This document shows positions 1 through 9,282 of a stretch of DNA of 64,000 bases, piece after piece. Each line of letters opens with the position of its first letter. The first letter of the stretch is position 1. A program made the position numbers and the translations under genes. Under the pieces are notes generated by a model. The model made no database searches and was not told the origin of the DNA. It saw only the letters and a program-made list of their open reading frames with translations. Source of the DNA: Chitinophaga filiformis (GTDB taxonomy: Bacteria > Bacteroidota > Bacteroidia > Chitinophagales > Chitinophagaceae); NCBI RefSeq assembly GCF_023100805.1, contig NZ_CP095855.1, positions 3,265,001 to 3,329,000 on the forward strand. Direction: 5' to 3'.

Positions 1-1597
1 CGAGACTTTTCCCACCCTTACGCATTGGCTCTGGCGGGCCAGGGATAACGGCGCAAAGCTTATCGTCATAGATCCGCGGATCATTCCCCTGGCCAGAACC
101 GCAGATATACACCTGCCTGTAAAACCAGGAACGGATTCCGCTTTGTATGGCGCCATGCTTAAATACCTGGCAGACCATGATATGCTGGACCATGAGTTCA
201 TCAACAATCATACAACCGGCTTCGAAGACGCCCTTGCGGCGGTAAAGGATTATACGCTTGAATGGGCGGAAGCCGTTACGGGCATAGATAAGGAAAAGAT
301 ACGTCTGGCAGCAGAACTATGGGGCAGGGCCAAGACGAGCTTTTTGTTGCATGCCCGTGGCATAGAGCATCACTCCAAAGGTGTGGACAATGTGCTGGGG
401 TGCATTAACCTGGTACTTGCCACGGGGCGCATCGGCCGGCCGTATTGCGGTTATGGCACCATTACAGGGCAGGGGAATGGTCAGGGAGGCCGGGAGCATG
501 GTCATAAATGCGATCAGTTACCGGGCAACCGTGATATTACCAACCCGGAGCACCGGAAATATATTGCAGATGTATGGGGCATCCCGGAAGCAGAAATGCC
601 AGGGAAAGGGCTTACCGCCTGGGAGCTGATAGAAGCCATACACCGGGGAGAAGTAAAAGGCCTGTTGTCCATCTGCTTTAACCCGCTTGTATCATTACCT
701 AACAATAACTATGTAAGGGAGGCGCTGGAAAAACTTGAGTTCTTCGTCTGCATCGATTTCTTTTTAAGTGAAACGGCCCGGCATGCTGATCTTGTACTGG
801 CCGGATCGCTGCATGAAGAGGAGGAAGGAACGGTAACGACAGCAGAAGGCAGGGTAGTGCGCATCCGCAGGGCTGTTACGCCTCCCGGGAATGCCCGTAC
901 TGATACAGCTATCATCCTGGATATTGCTGCAAGGCTTGGAGCGGCAGATAAATTTGACTATGCCGATGCAGAAGCTATTTTCAATGAACTGCGTGTTGCT
1001 TCGAAAGGAGGAACGGCAGATTACTATGGCATCACCTACAAAAAGATCGAAGATAATATGGGTGTTTTCTGGCCCTGTCCTTCAGAAGATCATCCTGGTA
1101 CACCCAGGTTGTGGGAAGACAGAAAATTTGCCACAGCAGATGGTAAAGCCCATTTTAACCCGGTGAAATTCCGGGAGCCGGCTGAAGTAACGGACACCGA
1201 ATATCCGGTGGTGCTCACTACCGGCCGCGTAGTATCTCAATACCTCAGTGGTACACAAACAAGGCGTATCGGGAAACTGGTAGGAATTATGCCGGAACCA
1301 TTACTGGAAATACATCCTGAACTGGCGCAGCGTTATGGTATACGGCAACGTGAAACTGTACGGGTGACTACCCGACGCGGCACTGCAGATTTTGCTGCCA
1401 ATATCGTAGAAACGATCAGGAAAGATACCGTGTTCATTCCTTATCACTGGCCAGGCCGAAAATCGGCCAACCAGCTTACGATAGGCACGCTTGACCCTGT
1501 GTCCAAAATACCGGAATTCAAGGTGTGCGCCTGCAGGCTGGAGCCCCTGGGCGTATTTACCAAAGCCGGCGAAACAAATGCATATGATAGTATCTGA
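1..1597 (+). CDS. Molybdopterin-dependent oxidoreductase, catalytic subunit (5' truncated by window edge)
   Basis: The reading frame is open from base 2, so the gene starts upstream and the N-terminal [4Fe-4S] and first cofactor-binding parts are missing. The visible part begins with the family segment reading IDPR, then [16 protein letters not shown] (about 68-142). It continues through a GQGNGQGG stretch near 466-490, and ends with a molydop-binding C-terminal domain holding [10 protein letters not shown] and a T-R-RG motif. This layout is that of the NapA/NasA-like branch of the DMSO reductase superfamily, which binds Mo-bis-MGD and catalyses two-electron oxygen-atom transfer. A nitrate reductase-like activity is plausible, but the substrate cannot be read from this fragment. 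The next gene, 21 bp downstream, encodes a four-cluster ferredoxin, followed by a Rieske protein, which together would carry electrons to or from this subunit. Family is confident; substrate is not. Confidence 0.9.
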   Translation, partial: ETFPTLTHWLWRARDNGAKLIVIDPRIIPLARTADIHLPVKPGTDSALYGAMLKYLADHDMLDHEFINNHTTGFEDALAAVKDYTLEWAEAVTGIDKEKIRLAAELWGRAKTSFLLHARGIEHHSKGVDNVLGCINLVLATGRIGRPYCGYGTITGQGNGQGGREHGHKCDQLPGNRDITNPEHRKYIADVWGIPEAEMPGKGLTAWELIEAIHRGEVKGLLSICFNPLVSLPNNNYVREALEKLEFFVCIDFFLSETARHADLVLAGSLHEEEEGTVTTAEGRVVRIRRAVTPPGNARTDTAIILDIAARLGAADKFDYADAEAIFNELRVASKGGTADYYGITYKKIEDNMGVFWPCPSEDHPGTPRLWEDRKFATADGKAHFNPVKFREPAEVTDTEYPVVLTTGRVVSQYLSGTQTRRIGKLVGIMPEPLLEIHPELAQRYGIRQRETVRVTTRRGTADFAANIVETIRKDTVFIPYHWPGRKSANQLTIGTLDPVSKIPEFKVCACRLEPLGVFTKAGETNAYDSI

Positions 1598-1618
1598 TTC
1601 ACATTAAATACACCGACA

Positions 1619-2188
1619 ATGGAAGTTACTGCCTACAAAACGAATATGGAGTTCTTCGTAGATATGCAACGTTGCATTGGATGCAGGGCCTGTGAAATGG
1701 CTTGCGCCGAATGTGAGACCAATGGCCAGGAAAGTATGATCCATGTCAATTATGTGGAGCGCGCCGTTACTATTCAAACCACTGTGCAGGTATGTATGCA
1801 CTGCGATGATCCGGTTTGTGCGGAGGTATGCCCGGCAGATGCTATTACGAAAGATGAATTTGCTGTAGTGCACAGCGCGAATACCGCCCGTTGCATCGGC
1901 TGTTCCAACTGCGTGATGGCATGCCCTTTTGGCGTACCGATAAAAGAAGAGAAGTATGACATGATGATGAAGTGCAACATGTGCTACGACCGTACCAGCG
2001 CAGGCAAGAAGCCGATGTGTGCTACTGTATGTCCCAGTCAGGCCCTGTTTTATGGAACACGCGAAGAGATCAGCCGGATGCGTCCAAACAGTACACCTGT
2101 CAATACATTCATCTTTGGAAAGCAGGAGGTTACTACCAAAGTAAATATCATGATGCCGAAAGGAAGCACTCACCTGAAGATCCATTAA
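1619..2188 (+). CDS. Four-cluster [4Fe-4S] ferredoxin-type electron-transfer subunit
   Basis: A 189-aa soluble protein with sixteen cysteines in four sets: C19/22/25/29, C59/62/67/71, C92/95/98/102 and C119/122/134/138. This is the spacing of DmsB/NrfC/PhsB-type subunits, which wire a molybdopterin catalytic subunit to a membrane quinone or cytochrome partner. There is no signal peptide, so if the protein works outside the cytoplasm it would have to travel with a Tat-carrying partner. It lies 21 bp after the molybdopterin subunit and 10 bp before the Rieske gene, so the genes are surely one operon. The role is well supported by cysteine pattern and context; the redox partner beyond the operon is inferred. 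Confidence 0.93.
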   Translation: MEVTAYKTNMEFFVDMQRCIGCRACEMACAECETNGQESMIHVNYVERAVTIQTTVQVCMHCDDPVCAEVCPADAITKDEFAVVHSANTARCIGCSNCVMACPFGVPIKEEKYDMMMKCNMCYDRTSAGKKPMCATVCPSQALFYGTREEISRMRPNSTPVNTFIFGKQEVTTKVNIMMPKGSTHLKIH

Positions 2189-2198
2189 ACTAAAAGAT

Positions 2199-2726
2199 AT
2201 GTCTGATCAAAATGAAAAGGAGCCTAACTGGAAGCGGGATTTTCCAATAGAAAGAACAGCGGCAACGAAGGTGAGCCGGCGGGACTTTGCCCGCTTTCTA
2301 TGCCTGGTGTCCGGCGGACTGGCAACCGGGAGCGCCTACGTAGCCGTGAAAGCGAATTTCTTTCCGCAGGAAGCGGTAAAGGGTGAACATTTTGTTTGCA
2401 AGGCAACTGGGGTTCCCCGCGGAGGTACGCGTTCTTTCGTTATAGAAGGCAGCAGTATCCCTTATATTCTCATACACCTGGAAGATGGTAGCTGGAGGGC
2501 TTATGAACAAAAGTGTACGCACCTGTCGTGTGCAGTGTATTATAAACCTGGCAGCGGACAGATCGTATGCCCATGCCATGAGGGCTTCTTCGATGCCCTG
2601 ACGGGCGAAGTACTGGCTGGCCCTCCGCCAAGGCCATTGCCTGCACTGGAAGTAGTACTGAATGGAGAGGATGTATTTGTAAGGGCTGGTAACAGCGAAC
2701 CCGATCAAAAAGCCAGCCGTACCTGA
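2199..2726 (+). CDS. Tat-exported Rieske [2Fe-2S] protein
   Basis: A 175-aa protein with a twin-arginine motif (SRRDFARF, about residues 26-33) followed by a hydrophobic stretch, as in QcrA-type Rieske proteins that are exported folded and stay membrane-anchored. The cluster-binding motifs are intact: CTHLSC near residue 107 and CPCHEGFFD near residue 126, followed by the proline-rich PPPRPLP loop typical of Rieske folds. It would pass electrons between a quinone or cytochrome and the ferredoxin/molybdopterin pair encoded just upstream. The small membrane protein 17 bp downstream is probably its anchor partner. A cytochrome bc1 role is unlikely, because no cytochrome b gene is nearby. Confidence 0.9.
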   Translation: MSDQNEKEPNWKRDFPIERTAATKVSRRDFARFLCLVSGGLATGSAYVAVKANFFPQEAVKGEHFVCKATGVPRGGTRSFVIEGSSIPYILIHLEDGSWRAYEQKCTHLSCAVYYKPGSGQIVCPCHEGFFDALTGEVLAGPPPRPLPALEVVLNGEDVFVRAGNSEPDQKASRT

Positions 2727-2743
2727 ATATTCAAATTAAGACA

Positions 2744-2998
2744 ATGAGCAGCTTCAAAGACGCGCAGAATAAAGCGCACCCGAATAAGACAAATACACTG
2801 ATGTCTGCATTGATCGTGATCCTCATACTGAACATCAGCATACAGATATGGCTCTTGTATACCGGCCTCAATAATGCACTCGGAAAGAATAAGGATGTTG
2901 CCTTACCCGCATTCATTGCCTCGCTGGTCTTATTCCTGATCGGATTTTTCTGGTTATACTTTTTGCCAATGGGCTACCGGCGAAAAAATAATAAATAA
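2744..2998 (+). CDS. Small two-helix membrane protein of the molybdoenzyme operon
   Basis: An 84-aa protein with two strongly hydrophobic segments, about residues 22-43 (LIVILILNISIQIWLLY) and 53-75 (PAFIASLVLFLIGFFWLYFL), separated by a short polar loop; the N-terminus is hydrophilic. No family was recognised. It follows the Rieske gene by 17 bp and is the last gene of the operon, so it most likely anchors the electron-transfer complex in the cytoplasmic membrane. That function is inferred from position and topology only; no haem-binding histidine pair is obvious. Confidence 0.75.
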   Translation: MSSFKDAQNKAHPNKTNTLMSALIVILILNISIQIWLLYTGLNNALGKNKDVALPAFIASLVLFLIGFFWLYFLPMGYRRKNNK

Positions 2999-3106
2999 GC
3001 CATTGCGGATTTTAATAGCTTTGATAACTTCATCTGTGCCGACATGGATGAATGAACATCTTTTTTATTAACCGCGAACTGAATTCGTATCTTAAGCCTG
3101 CATAGT

Positions 3107-3571
3107 ATGGATGGTATAAAAACAAGAAGAGCCACAACAGATGACCTGCCTGTACTCGATAATTTCCTCCAGCTGCTGGTGGACGCAGAAAGACCTTTTG
3201 ATGAAACCATCAAAGAGGGGAAGGCTATCTATTATGATCTTAGGATGCTGATAGAAAGTGACGATGCGGAGCTGCTGGTATTAGACAAAGATGGTACGCT
3301 GGTAGGATGCGGGTATGCGCTTATCCAAAAGGCGAAATCATATTTAAAGTACCGGGAATATGCGCATTTGGGATTTATGTATGTAGTGCCCGAATACAGG
3401 GGCATGGGCCTGAACCAACGGTTAATCGATGGCCTCAAACAATGGGTCCTGTCAAAAGGTGTCAGAGAGGTACGGCTGGAAGTGTATGAAGACAACACAG
3501 CTGCAGTAAAGGCCTATGAAAAAGCAGGTTTCAAAAAACTGCTTTCAACGATGCGTTATGAGATAAGGTAA
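3107..3571 (+). CDS. GNAT-family N-acetyltransferase
   Basis: A 154-aa protein with the GNAT fold order: an N-terminal strand and helix (IKTRRATTDDLPVL), a central strand with YVVPEYRGMGLNQRLID (about residues 90-108), which is the acetyl-CoA-binding R/Q-x-x-G-x-G/A loop, and the C-terminal VYEDNTAAVKAYEKAGF segment seen in Rim-like acetyltransferases. It should transfer an acetyl group from acetyl-CoA to an amine; the acceptor is unknown. It appears monocistronic, convergent with the glycosylase gene 12 bp away. Family assignment is firm, specificity open. Confidence 0.88.
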   Translation: MDGIKTRRATTDDLPVLDNFLQLLVDAERPFDETIKEGKAIYYDLRMLIESDDAELLVLDKDGTLVGCGYALIQKAKSYLKYREYAHLGFMYVVPEYRGMGLNQRLIDGLKQWVLSKGVREVRLEVYEDNTAAVKAYEKAGFKKLLSTMRYEIR

Positions 3572-3583
3572 AGGAACGACCAG

Positions 3584-4780
3584 CTACGCCAGTCCCTCCT
3601 TTATTGCCTTGATATACTTTTTATTGTTCGATTTTGTAATGACGATATCTCTGCATTGGTTGAAGTCCGCAAATGTTTTGATAGCTGCTGTGAGTTTGCT
3701 GATCATCTCTTCGTTTAATGTTACTGCTTCGAAATGAAGATTGTGGATGATCAGTGTTCTCTTTTTCCTGTCGGCCTTCGAATCCATCCTGGCTACAAAG
3801 GTATCTCCGATCAATACAGGCAATGAAAAATAGCCGTATTTGCGTTTGGGCTCCGGAACAAAACATTCTATCTGGTAATCGAAGTTAAAGAAGTCCCTCA
3901 GGCGATGTCTGAACACGTTCAGTACGTCGAAAGGGGAAAGAATGAAGGCATCATCCGACAAAACGATCTTCTTATTTTTATATGAAGGCAGCATATAGAG
4001 GGGCGCGCTTTTAAGTCCCTCAATACTTACCTGGCAGACTTCACCCTCCGCTACAAGTTGCTGCAGCACCTGTTTCACCAGGTGATCCTTTACACGACGG
4101 GCACGCCAGGCTATTTCTTTTACATAGGCAATGCCCAGTGCCTGTAATGTGCGCAGGATAACATGCCGGGCAAACTCCTCCGGCGACGGGGTGGTAGTAT
4201 CTACGTCTGCCGGGAGGATATTGATGGGCAGATCATATAGTTTATGAAAGTCTTTATTCCGTGTGCACATCAATCTCCCGTCCATATACAGGCGCTCAAG
4301 TGCGATCTTCGATGGCCGCCAGTCCCACCAGCCGGAACTGGCCTCCTGCCGGTCGTTATCAAAATCTTTTACCGTCAGGGGCCCTTCCCGTTCAATCCTG
4401 TCCAGTACTTTTTTCATGAGATTCATCTCTGGCTGTGTAAGCGGCTTCCCATTGGCCGCATAGCTTTCCTTTACCGGTAGGGAAAAACGAAAGTCATGCA
4501 TTGGCATGTAGCTTGAGTCGGAGATGAAGTATTCAAAGATCCTCCCATCCTCCTGCAGGTGGTCCAGCCATTCCGGTTTGTAGTCGGGCACACGCGATAC
4601 AATAGTATGATGATGCGCGCGCTCGACAACATAGTTGGTATCGATCTGGACAAAACCAAGGTGGTCGATTAGCTTATAGACGGCCTCCGGGCCTTTTCCA
4701 AACTGCGCCCGTCTGGAAAGTCCTGCCGCATGGAGAATGATCTTCCTGGCTTGTGAAGGAGAGAGGATCTGTTGATTCAT
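3584..4780 (-). CDS. YcaQ/AlkX-like winged-helix DNA glycosylase
   Basis: A 398-aa protein of the HTH_42 (DUF1006, YcaQ) family. Members are DNA glycosylases that excise bulky alkylated bases and unhook interstrand cross-links. The N-terminal region carries SPSQARKIIL and then LGFVQIDTNYVVERAHHH (from about residue 44). VQID fits the Q-x-D catalytic motif described for the YcaQ/AlkX branch, as opposed to Q-x-Q in AlkZ. I place the start at 4780 (MNQQILSPSQ): an in-frame ATG at 4864 would add 28 unrelated residues and overlap the upstream aldo/keto reductase gene. The gene lies 31 bp after that reductase on the same strand, so co-transcription is likely. Confidence 0.88.
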   Translation of the reverse strand: MNQQILSPSQARKIILHAAGLSRRAQFGKGPEAVYKLIDHLGFVQIDTNYVVERAHHHTIVSRVPDYKPEWLDHLQEDGRIFEYFISDSSYMPMHDFRFSLPVKESYAANGKPLTQPEMNLMKKVLDRIEREGPLTVKDFDNDRQEASSGWWDWRPSKIALERLYMDGRLMCTRNKDFHKLYDLPINILPADVDTTTPSPEEFARHVILRTLQALGIAYVKEIAWRARRVKDHLVKQVLQQLVAEGEVCQVSIEGLKSAPLYMLPSYKNKKIVLSDDAFILSPFDVLNVFRHRLRDFFNFDYQIECFVPEPKRKYGYFSLPVLIGDTFVARMDSKADRKKRTLIIHNLHFEAVTLNEEMISKLTAAIKTFADFNQCRDIVITKSNNKKYIKAIKEGLA

Positions 4781-4811
4781 AGATGTGAAGTAAGTTAAAA
4801 AACGGCCGCTT

Positions 4812-5840
4812 TTACTTTGTTCCCAGTATTTCTTTATGTTTCGGGTCTGCCAGATTCTGCACAAACCAATGAGGGTATGAAATGCCTGGCTGTGTGAGTT
4901 GATCCAGGGTTTTCATCTCTGCCTCACTTAGTTCCACCTCTACGGCTTTCAGGTTGTTTTCCAGCTGCTGCAGCTTGCTGGCGCCAACAAGGATGCTGGA
5001 TACTACCGGTTTGTTAAGCAACCATGACAATGCTACCTGTGCGGGAGATGCATTGTGTGCGGCGGCGATCTCCTTCAGCACATCCACGACGTCGTAGCCT
5101 TTTTCCTTGTCGAAAGGTAAGATGTCGAATCCGGATAGGCGGTTATCCTGGTCTTTCGCGCCTTCCCGTGTATACTTACCGCTGAGGAAACCACCGGCCA
5201 GGGGGCTCCAGACAGTCATGCCAATGCCTGCGTGCTGCATGAAGGGAACGATATCATGTTCTACATCCCGTCCCAGGAGGGAGTAATACATCTGTCCATT
5301 AGAGAAGGTGGCCCAGCCGCGTTCCTTTTGCATCTGGTAGGCGATGGCCGCTTTCCATACCGTCCAGTTGGAAAAGCCGATATACCGCACCTTGCCCGCA
5401 CGCACCAGCATATCCAGCGTTTCGAGTGTCTCTTCCAATGGCGTATAAGGGTCTTCCTTATGCACGATATACAGGTCTATATAATCTGTGTTCAGCCTTT
5501 TTAGGCTTTGCTCGCAGGAGAAAAGGATATGACGTCTTGAAAGACCAGCCTGTGTAACGGGCTCGCCTGTCCTGAAACCTACTTTTGTAGCAATGACTAC
5601 ATCCTGGCGGCGTTTGGACAGGGTCTTGCCTAACATTACTTCTGACTGACCGCCGGAGTAACCATCCGCAGTATCAAAGAAATTAATGCCTGCATCCAGT
5701 GCCTTGTCGACCATTAATTGTGCGTCTTCCTGTGTCACTTTGTACACTGCCGTAATGGAAGGATCGTTACCAAAGGTCATAGAGCCGAAAGAGAGCCTGG
5801 ATACCACCAGGCCGGTATTGCCGAGTTGACTGTACTTCAT
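4812..5840 (-). CDS. NADPH-dependent aldo/keto reductase
   Basis: A 342-aa TIM-barrel oxidoreductase with the complete aldo/keto reductase tetrad: D56 and Y61 in FFDTADGY, K86 in ATKVG and H127 in LYIVHKED. The GKVRYIGFSNW motif and the C-terminal cofactor-binding ILVGASKLQQLENN segment are also present. It should reduce aldehydes or ketones using NADPH in the cytoplasm. The family is broad and the substrate cannot be told from sequence. It precedes the DNA glycosylase gene by 31 bp and may share its transcript. Confidence 0.92.
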   Translation of the reverse strand: MKYSQLGNTGLVVSRLSFGSMTFGNDPSITAVYKVTQEDAQLMVDKALDAGINFFDTADGYSGGQSEVMLGKTLSKRRQDVVIATKVGFRTGEPVTQAGLSRRHILFSCEQSLKRLNTDYIDLYIVHKEDPYTPLEETLETLDMLVRAGKVRYIGFSNWTVWKAAIAYQMQKERGWATFSNGQMYYSLLGRDVEHDIVPFMQHAGIGMTVWSPLAGGFLSGKYTREGAKDQDNRLSGFDILPFDKEKGYDVVDVLKEIAAAHNASPAQVALSWLLNKPVVSSILVGASKLQQLENNLKAVEVELSEAEMKTLDQLTQPGISYPHWFVQNLADPKHKEILGTK

Positions 5841-5948
5841 ACACGCGTTTTTATAATAGCTAAAAGATGTGACAGGTTATTACAATGCCGGGTAAAATTA
5901 GTATAACCGGACATGGATCACAAAAGAAAGTTATGCACCCTCTATGGC

Positions 5949-6920
5949 CTATATCTTTTTGATATCCAGCAGGGGCCCTTTGCCGCCATTCTTCTTTTCA
6001 AGATGCTCGATCAGCACTGTATCGCCGGGACGAAATGTAGTTAGCTGATGTTGTTCCACTGTGCCATTCCCAAGCCTGTACCAGGTATGTTTTGACATGC
6101 TTTTGCCAGACCTGGCCATGGCCTCGAGTTTCTCGGTGACGGTAGTAGTAATACAGATCTTGTTGCTACCTCTCATAATGCCGATGATACGGGGCAGGGT
6201 TACACAGGCAATGATGACAAGGATGAGCAGGAACAGCAGTCCGATAAAGAGCCATACCTCTTTTTTGAATCCGGCGATCATGGCCGCTATCACTCCCATA
6301 ACGGCCAGTATGGCAAAAATGATCTTCAGTTCTGTTACGAAGTTATCCAGTTGCCGTTGTTTGTCATCTTCCTGCAATGGACGCACTGTTGCCTGGTAGC
6401 GCGATGGCTTGTAGTGAGACTGTAAGAGCAGTTCAACGCCTGGCTCGATGGGTACCAGGTGAAGGGATGTATTTGTATTGAGCAAGGCCGCCGCTGAAAC
6501 GAAAGGTCTTTTATATTCTGTTTTTGCCAGGTATACCGGTAGGGGAACATATACAAGGAAAGAAGAACCGCCTATCGTATAGCGCAGGTACTTTTTGTCT
6601 ATCGTCTCGAGTTGCTGCAGGATGCCACTAATAATTCTTTTGTTTTGTATAGGGCCAAATTGTCTTTTTGTTTTACGGTAGATCCTGATGGACCTGTATA
6701 ACAGCAACAACCCCACGCAGAACAGTACCAGGAAAAATGTAAGTAACATCCCGACGGCGGGGGGATCGTTTTCGGACATCATAATGCCGGCAATACCGCA
6801 TGACAGCAGGATGAGAACAATGCCAACACCGGCAACGAGGTAGATCTCGAGGTTGGCAGCCCGGCGGAGGGATGACAGCAATTGCCGGTCATCCGCAGAT
6901 AAGGGAACTTGCGAATACAT
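5949..6920 (-). CDS. Hypothetical four-helix membrane protein
   Basis: A 323-aa protein from the ATG at 6920 (MYSQVPLSADD); the in-frame ATG at 7019 would add 33 poorly conserved-looking residues. It has four membrane segments in two pairs. The first pair lies near the N-terminus (IYLVAGVGIVLILLSCGIAG and VGMLLTFFLVLFCVGLLLL), then comes a soluble region of roughly 110 residues, then a second pair (IIFAILAVMGVIAAMIAG and VWLFIGLLFLLILVIIACV). The C-terminus is a short beta-rich soluble tail ending GPLLDIKKI. I do not recognise the family and assign no function. It seems monocistronic. Confidence 0.7.
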   Translation of the reverse strand: MYSQVPLSADDRQLLSSLRRAANLEIYLVAGVGIVLILLSCGIAGIMMSENDPPAVGMLLTFFLVLFCVGLLLLYRSIRIYRKTKRQFGPIQNKRIISGILQQLETIDKKYLRYTIGGSSFLVYVPLPVYLAKTEYKRPFVSAAALLNTNTSLHLVPIEPGVELLLQSHYKPSRYQATVRPLQEDDKQRQLDNFVTELKIIFAILAVMGVIAAMIAGFKKEVWLFIGLLFLLILVIIACVTLPRIIGIMRGSNKICITTTVTEKLEAMARSGKSMSKHTWYRLGNGTVEQHQLTTFRPGDTVLIEHLEKKNGGKGPLLDIKKI

Positions 6921-7195
6921 ACAGGTAAAAATAATGCAGATAAAGCATTCTCTCTGAAATTTGTCCAATGCAGCTGCCGACCATGTGTTGTTGTCTGTTA
7001 GGGTGAGGCCGGTCATCATTGCGATAGCGCCCTTTTTCTTTTTTTACTTACGAGGTTTTTTTATACCGGAAAAATGCCTAAATTCATTCCGTAAATAGTA
7101 ACCCAAAATCAAAATAACCAGATAGTCGAGCCTATATTCGTAAACCCTAAGTACAAACCGTTTAATCATATGAGTATTCTTTATAAGCGCTCCCA

Positions 7196-7203
7196 TATTT
7201 TTG
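7196..7203 (+). promoter_or_regulatory. Possible Bacteroidota -7 box upstream of the metalloprotease gene
   Basis: TATTTTTG matches the Bacteroidota -7 consensus TAnnTTTG and lies about 90 bp before the metalloprotease ATG. No convincing TTG -33 box is visible at the usual spacing, so this is tentative. The rest of 7020-7295 is AT-rich with no gene. Confidence 0.3.
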
Positions 7204-7295
7204 CGGGAACGTGATCTCATTATTGTTTACTGTAAGTTCCTTGTTAAGTTTTTTAGTCCCACTTTCATCGTTAACCATTTAAATTTTAATCTCGA

Positions 7296-8516
7296 ATGAA
7301 AAAAACTGTTGTTTTCTTCCGCTACCTCCTTGTGCTATCGGTAGTATCATCTCTGTTATTTTCCTGTAAGAAAACTGACGTCGCGCCGCAGCAACCCGGA
7401 ACAGATGCTGCAAACCCTGTTTTGAGTTACATTAAGAAATTAGGGTACCGCGACAGTGAAATTAAAGACATTGGCGACGAATATCTTGTTGACGGCGACA
7501 TTTTATTTGCCAAGAACAGCAAGCCTGATGTATCGCTTTTGAATGGCCCCAAAACAGAGCAATACGGTACTGCCAATTATGTAGGTTATAGTGTGCAGCC
7601 CAACATCCTGGTCTATGTTGATCCGTCCATGAACAACTACATCAACGAAATTAACGGCGCTGTTGCTATGTGGAATAATGTGATCAACTGCAGGGTTAAA
7701 TTTGCCATCACTACTGTCTCCGGCACTGCGCATATCCGCATTATCAACGCTAACCTGGGATCAGGTGTATGCGGGGCGGCTTATTTCCCGCTGAACGGTC
7801 AGCCGGGCGGATTGATAAGAATTAACATCAACCAGATAGCAGGCAATTCCTTTGACCAGCGTCAACGTACCATTGCGCACGAAATCGGGCACTGTATCGG
7901 TTTCAGACATACCAACTGGCAATCCGGCGAGCCCCAGTCCGGTACCTCAGGCGACAATGGCGCTTACTTTGATGCAATGCACATATTGGGCACTCCTACA
8001 GGTGGTGATCCTAACTCTATCATGAACGGAGGGCAATGTGGCAGCGGTGCAACCACGCTTTCCAGTTTTGACATACTGACCGTACAGTTCCTGTACCCTG
8101 CAAACCCGCCGGTAGCCGGAACGGTGCCTGTATTCCGTTATTATTCCAGGTCTACATGGCAGGACCATTTCTATACAACCAGTCTCAATGAACTGGGAAA
8201 TGGTACTAACAGTGATTATATTTTTGAAGGCATTGGCTTCTTTGCATTTCCAAACCAGGTAGCTAACTCGGTGCCGGTATATCGCTGGTACCAGAGACAA
8301 AACGGAGATCACTTCTATACCACTAATCCGAATGAAACTTCGGGGACGCTGGAAGGGATCGCTTTTTATGTATATCCATCGGCTATTAATGGCGCCGTAC
8401 CGGTACACAGGTATTACAGTGGCTCGTTTGGTGATCATATGTATACCAAGAACCAGAATGAACTTTCACTTATACCCGGCTATACATATGAAGGTGTTGG
8501 CTGGTATGCGTATTAA
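7296..8516 (+). CDS. Secreted M57-like (HEIGH) zinc metalloprotease lipoprotein with DUF5648-type repeats
   Basis: A 406-aa lipoprotein. The signal peptide ends at LLFSC (lipid-modified C24), so it is probably surface-anchored. The catalytic zinc site is intact: H195-E196-x-x-H199 with the third ligand H205, in HEIGHCIGFRH, the dual-action HEIGH metallopeptidase signature. The C-terminal third (about 275-406) contains three copies of a motif built around VPVFRYYS, DHFYTT and NEL, as in DUF5648 domains often found on secreted bacterial proteins and thought to aid binding. It would digest protein outside the cell. It stands alone, between a long leader region and a strong terminator. Confidence 0.88.
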   Translation: MKKTVVFFRYLLVLSVVSSLLFSCKKTDVAPQQPGTDAANPVLSYIKKLGYRDSEIKDIGDEYLVDGDILFAKNSKPDVSLLNGPKTEQYGTANYVGYSVQPNILVYVDPSMNNYINEINGAVAMWNNVINCRVKFAITTVSGTAHIRIINANLGSGVCGAAYFPLNGQPGGLIRININQIAGNSFDQRQRTIAHEIGHCIGFRHTNWQSGEPQSGTSGDNGAYFDAMHILGTPTGGDPNSIMNGGQCGSGATTLSSFDILTVQFLYPANPPVAGTVPVFRYYSRSTWQDHFYTTSLNELGNGTNSDYIFEGIGFFAFPNQVANSVPVYRWYQRQNGDHFYTTNPNETSGTLEGIAFYVYPSAINGAVPVHRYYSGSFGDHMYTKNQNELSLIPGYTYEGVGWYAY

Positions 8517-8572
8517 GATATTGGGGTTGTAAGGGGAGAAGCAGCAACAGATCTCCCGATCAAAGGGAAAAA

Positions 8573-8603
8573 GGGCTGTATCAGCATTGATGCAGCCCTT
8601 TTT
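8573..8603 (+). terminator. Rho-independent terminator after the metalloprotease gene
   Basis: The stem GGGCTGTATCA pairs with TGATGCAGCCC (one G-U pair) around a 4-base loop and is followed by TTTTT. Confidence 0.85.
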
Positions 8604-8674
8604 ATGTGGGGAGACAAGAGCACTTATGCGTTTAGGATAATGCGTATTGATGGTTATGTAAGGTTAAATTTACC

Positions 8675-8682
8675 TACATTTG
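8675..8682 (+). promoter_or_regulatory. Bacteroidota -7 box for the DinB-like gene
   Basis: TACATTTG is a perfect match to TAnnTTTG and lies 23 bp before the ATG at 8706. A TTA about 18 bp further upstream could be a weak -33 box. Its position supports the start at 8706 and argues against a longer ORF beginning at 8604. Confidence 0.45.
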
Positions 8683-8705
8683 ATGCTGTACAATTATTCA
8701 TTCCC

Positions 8706-9215
8706 ATGAAAAGAACTGAATGGTTTAAAAGGACATTCCCGATCATTGAAGACAACGGACTGCTGCCTTCCATCATAGAACGCCTCAGCGGCACTCCGGC
8801 CCGTGTAGAGGAGATCATCGGTCAGCTCGATCCTGACCTGCTGACGATGAAGCCAGGCGGCAAATGGAGCATTAAAGAAGAAATAGGGCATCTGGGCGAC
8901 ATCGAGCCATTGTGGTCCGGGCGCATAGATGATTTTATAAATGGATTGCAGGAATTGCGGCCTGCCGACCTGACGAACCAGGCAACACATGATGCTGACC
9001 ATAACGCTACGAAAATAGTTACCCTGCTGCAACGGTTCAGGGAACAGCGACAGGCGCTGGTAAATAAGCTGCTTGCATTGAAAGATGAACAGCTGGAAGG
9101 AAAAGCATTGCATCCACGGCTGAAAACGCCTATGCGGATCATTGACCTGGCTTATTTTGCGGCGGAGCATGATGATCATCACCTGTCGTGTGTACGGGCA
9201 ATCACAGGGTTTTAG
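8706..9215 (+). CDS. DinB-family (YfiT-like) putative metal-dependent enzyme
   Basis: A 169-aa four-helix-bundle type protein. WSIKEEIGHLGDIE and the C-terminal FAAEHDDHHL segment supply three histidines (H62, H155, H159) at positions used for metal binding in the DinB/YfiT superfamily. Members include thiol-S-transferases such as bacillithiol transferases and many proteins of unknown reaction. The ATG at 8706 gives a normal-length product and follows a good -7 box, whereas the longer frame from 8604 begins inside the previous terminator's T-tract. Monocistronic. Family is good; the thiol cofactor and reaction are unknown. Confidence 0.82.
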   Translation: MKRTEWFKRTFPIIEDNGLLPSIIERLSGTPARVEEIIGQLDPDLLTMKPGGKWSIKEEIGHLGDIEPLWSGRIDDFINGLQELRPADLTNQATHDADHNATKIVTLLQRFREQRQALVNKLLALKDEQLEGKALHPRLKTPMRIIDLAYFAAEHDDHHLSCVRAITGF

Positions 9216-9282
9216 GCTGATATTGTATTCCGATCGTTACTATTCCCGGACAGATTAATAACATTCCATATTTATCCTTATA

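Noticed and set aside
4781..4864. An earlier ATG for the DNA glycosylase
   Set aside because: It overlaps the upstream reductase gene and adds 28 residues not seen in the family; the ATG at 4780 gives the typical N-terminus.
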